Below are positions 63,479-64,000 of a stretch of 64,000 nucleotides of DNA, piece by piece (position 1 is the stretch's first letter; every line of letters begins with the position of its first letter). The translations under genes were made by a program, and so were the position numbers. Under the pieces are notes generated by a model that had not been told where the DNA came from, searched no databases, and worked only from the letters and a program-made list of their open reading frames with translations. The DNA is from Leifsonia soli. GTDB taxonomy: Bacteria; Actinomycetota; Actinomycetes; Actinomycetales; Microbacteriaceae. The DNA is taken from contig NZ_JACCBJ010000001.1 of NCBI RefSeq assembly GCF_013408745.1, positions 1,922,001-1,986,000 of the forward strand. The letters run 5' to 3'.

Positions 63479-64000
63479 ATGGCACTCAACAACCCGGCCT
63501 TCTCTACGAACCCGGCGTTCTCCCCCAACGGTCAGGCGGCGACCGTCTCCGCCGAGAAGCTGGAGCAGATGTACCAGTCGCCGTCGGCGACGGCCGTGGA
63601 CACCGACCGGATGACGGTCGAAGACACCATCACCAAGACGGCGATCTGCTTCGTCCTCCTGCTCGCGGGCGCCGGCGTCGGCTGGTTCGTCCCCGTTCTC
63701 GCCATCCCCGCCGCGATCGTCGGCTTCGTGCTGGCGCTCGTCAACATCTTCAAGCGCAAGCCCTCCCCCGGCCTCATCCTCGGATACTCGGCCGCGCAGG
63801 GCATCTTCCTCGGGGCCATCTCGATGTTCTTCGAGTCGCAGTGGTCGGGCATCGTCATCCAGGCGGTCATCGCGACGTTCGCCGTCGTGGGCGTCACCCT
63901 GGCGCTCTTCGCCTCGGGCAAGATCCGCGCCTCGGCGAAGGCCACGAAGATCTTCCTCATCGCGATGTTCGGCTACCTCGCCTACTCGCTGGTCAACCTG
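63479..64000 (+). CDS. Bax inhibitor-1/YccA family membrane protein, 5' part
   Basis: First 174 residues of a BI-1-like integral membrane protein that runs off the window. ATG 63479 follows AGGAG. An Asn/Pro-rich start (NNPAFSTNPAFSP) and a cytoplasmic segment precede helices at about 52-72, 75-91, 98-117, 122-142 and 156 onward; GLILGYSAAQGIFLGAIS is typical of actinobacterial members. Members act as ion channels or protease regulators; role here unknown. Confidence 0.85.
   Translation, partial: MALNNPAFSTNPAFSPNGQAATVSAEKLEQMYQSPSATAVDTDRMTVEDTITKTAICFVLLLAGAGVGWFVPVLAIPAAIVGFVLALVNIFKRKPSPGLILGYSAAQGIFLGAISMFFESQWSGIVIQAVIATFAVVGVTLALFASGKIRASAKATKIFLIAMFGYLAYSLVNL

Noticed and set aside
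1..64000. tRNA, rRNA, CRISPR arrays, insertion sequences or prophage genes
   Set aside because: None seen by eye: no cloverleaf in the gaps, no spaced direct repeats and no transposase, integrase or phage motifs.

Overview
The DNA is very GC-rich (roughly 70%) and densely packed, with many GTG starts, 4-base GTGA/ATGA gene overlaps and leaderless-looking promoters. The gene content (eukaryotic-type NADP-Icd, purN-purH beside a DUF6350 membrane gene, sucCD, FUSC, PcrA) fits a high-GC Gram-positive actinobacterium, most likely Microbacteriaceae (Leifsonia-like). The genus is an inference from gene content only. I saw no rRNA, tRNA, CRISPR array or transposase.

Layout. 1-6.1 kb: 3' end of galK, a metallo-hydrolase, a ZTP-riboswitch-led glyA-folD-ybaK unit and a GH20 hexosaminidase. 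6.1-7.4 kb: a PIG-V-like membrane glycosyltransferase. 7.5-16.8 kb: a sugar ABC transporter (binding protein, two permeases) divergent from SIS isomerase/deaminase, ROK kinase, PfkB kinase, class II aldolase, DeoR regulator and NagA. This enzyme set could take an N-acetylated amino sugar, best fitting GalNAc, to triose phosphates. 16.8-21.6 kb: MFS exporter, cysteine hydrolase, NCS1 permease, PurU and a small membrane protein. 21.6-30.8 kb: a second nagA convergent with a GlcNAc/chitobiose operon (ROK repressor, binding protein, two permeases, GH3 hexosaminidase, ROK kinase, NagB). 30.8-34.4 kb: SDR, icd, GNAT, alkyltransferase-like protein, lipoprotein. 34.4-38.9 kb: PiT phosphate transporter with a PHO-box-like site, and a response regulator / response regulator / histidine kinase operon. 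39-41.6 kb: a decarboxylase-fold protein that has lost its PLP residues, then a lower-GC cassette of a secreted Cys-tailed protein and an overlapping two-TM protein. 41.6-45.3 kb: a heterodimeric ABC exporter. 45.7-55.3 kb: membrane-dimethylargininase fusion, Glu/Leu/Phe/Val dehydrogenase, purN-purH, two polytopic membrane proteins, sucCD. 55.5-64 kb: a surface protein with thioester-like and LAxTG features, MpaB-family oxygenase, FUSC protein, PcrA, GDPD, a membrane protein and a truncated BI-1-family gene.

The clearest theme is amino-sugar use: extracellular or cytosolic hexosaminidases (GH20, GH3), two dedicated ABC importers, two NagA deacetylases, two ROK kinases and two unrelated deaminase types (SIS and NagB), each operon with its own regulator and candidate operator.

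The most unusual structure is a family of long, near-perfect palindromes (about 66-76 bp) that share arm sequences. Three lie between genes, two of them at convergent gene ends, and one sits in frame inside the GH3 gene. The best candidate for an undescribed system is the 40.2-41.4 kb cassette.
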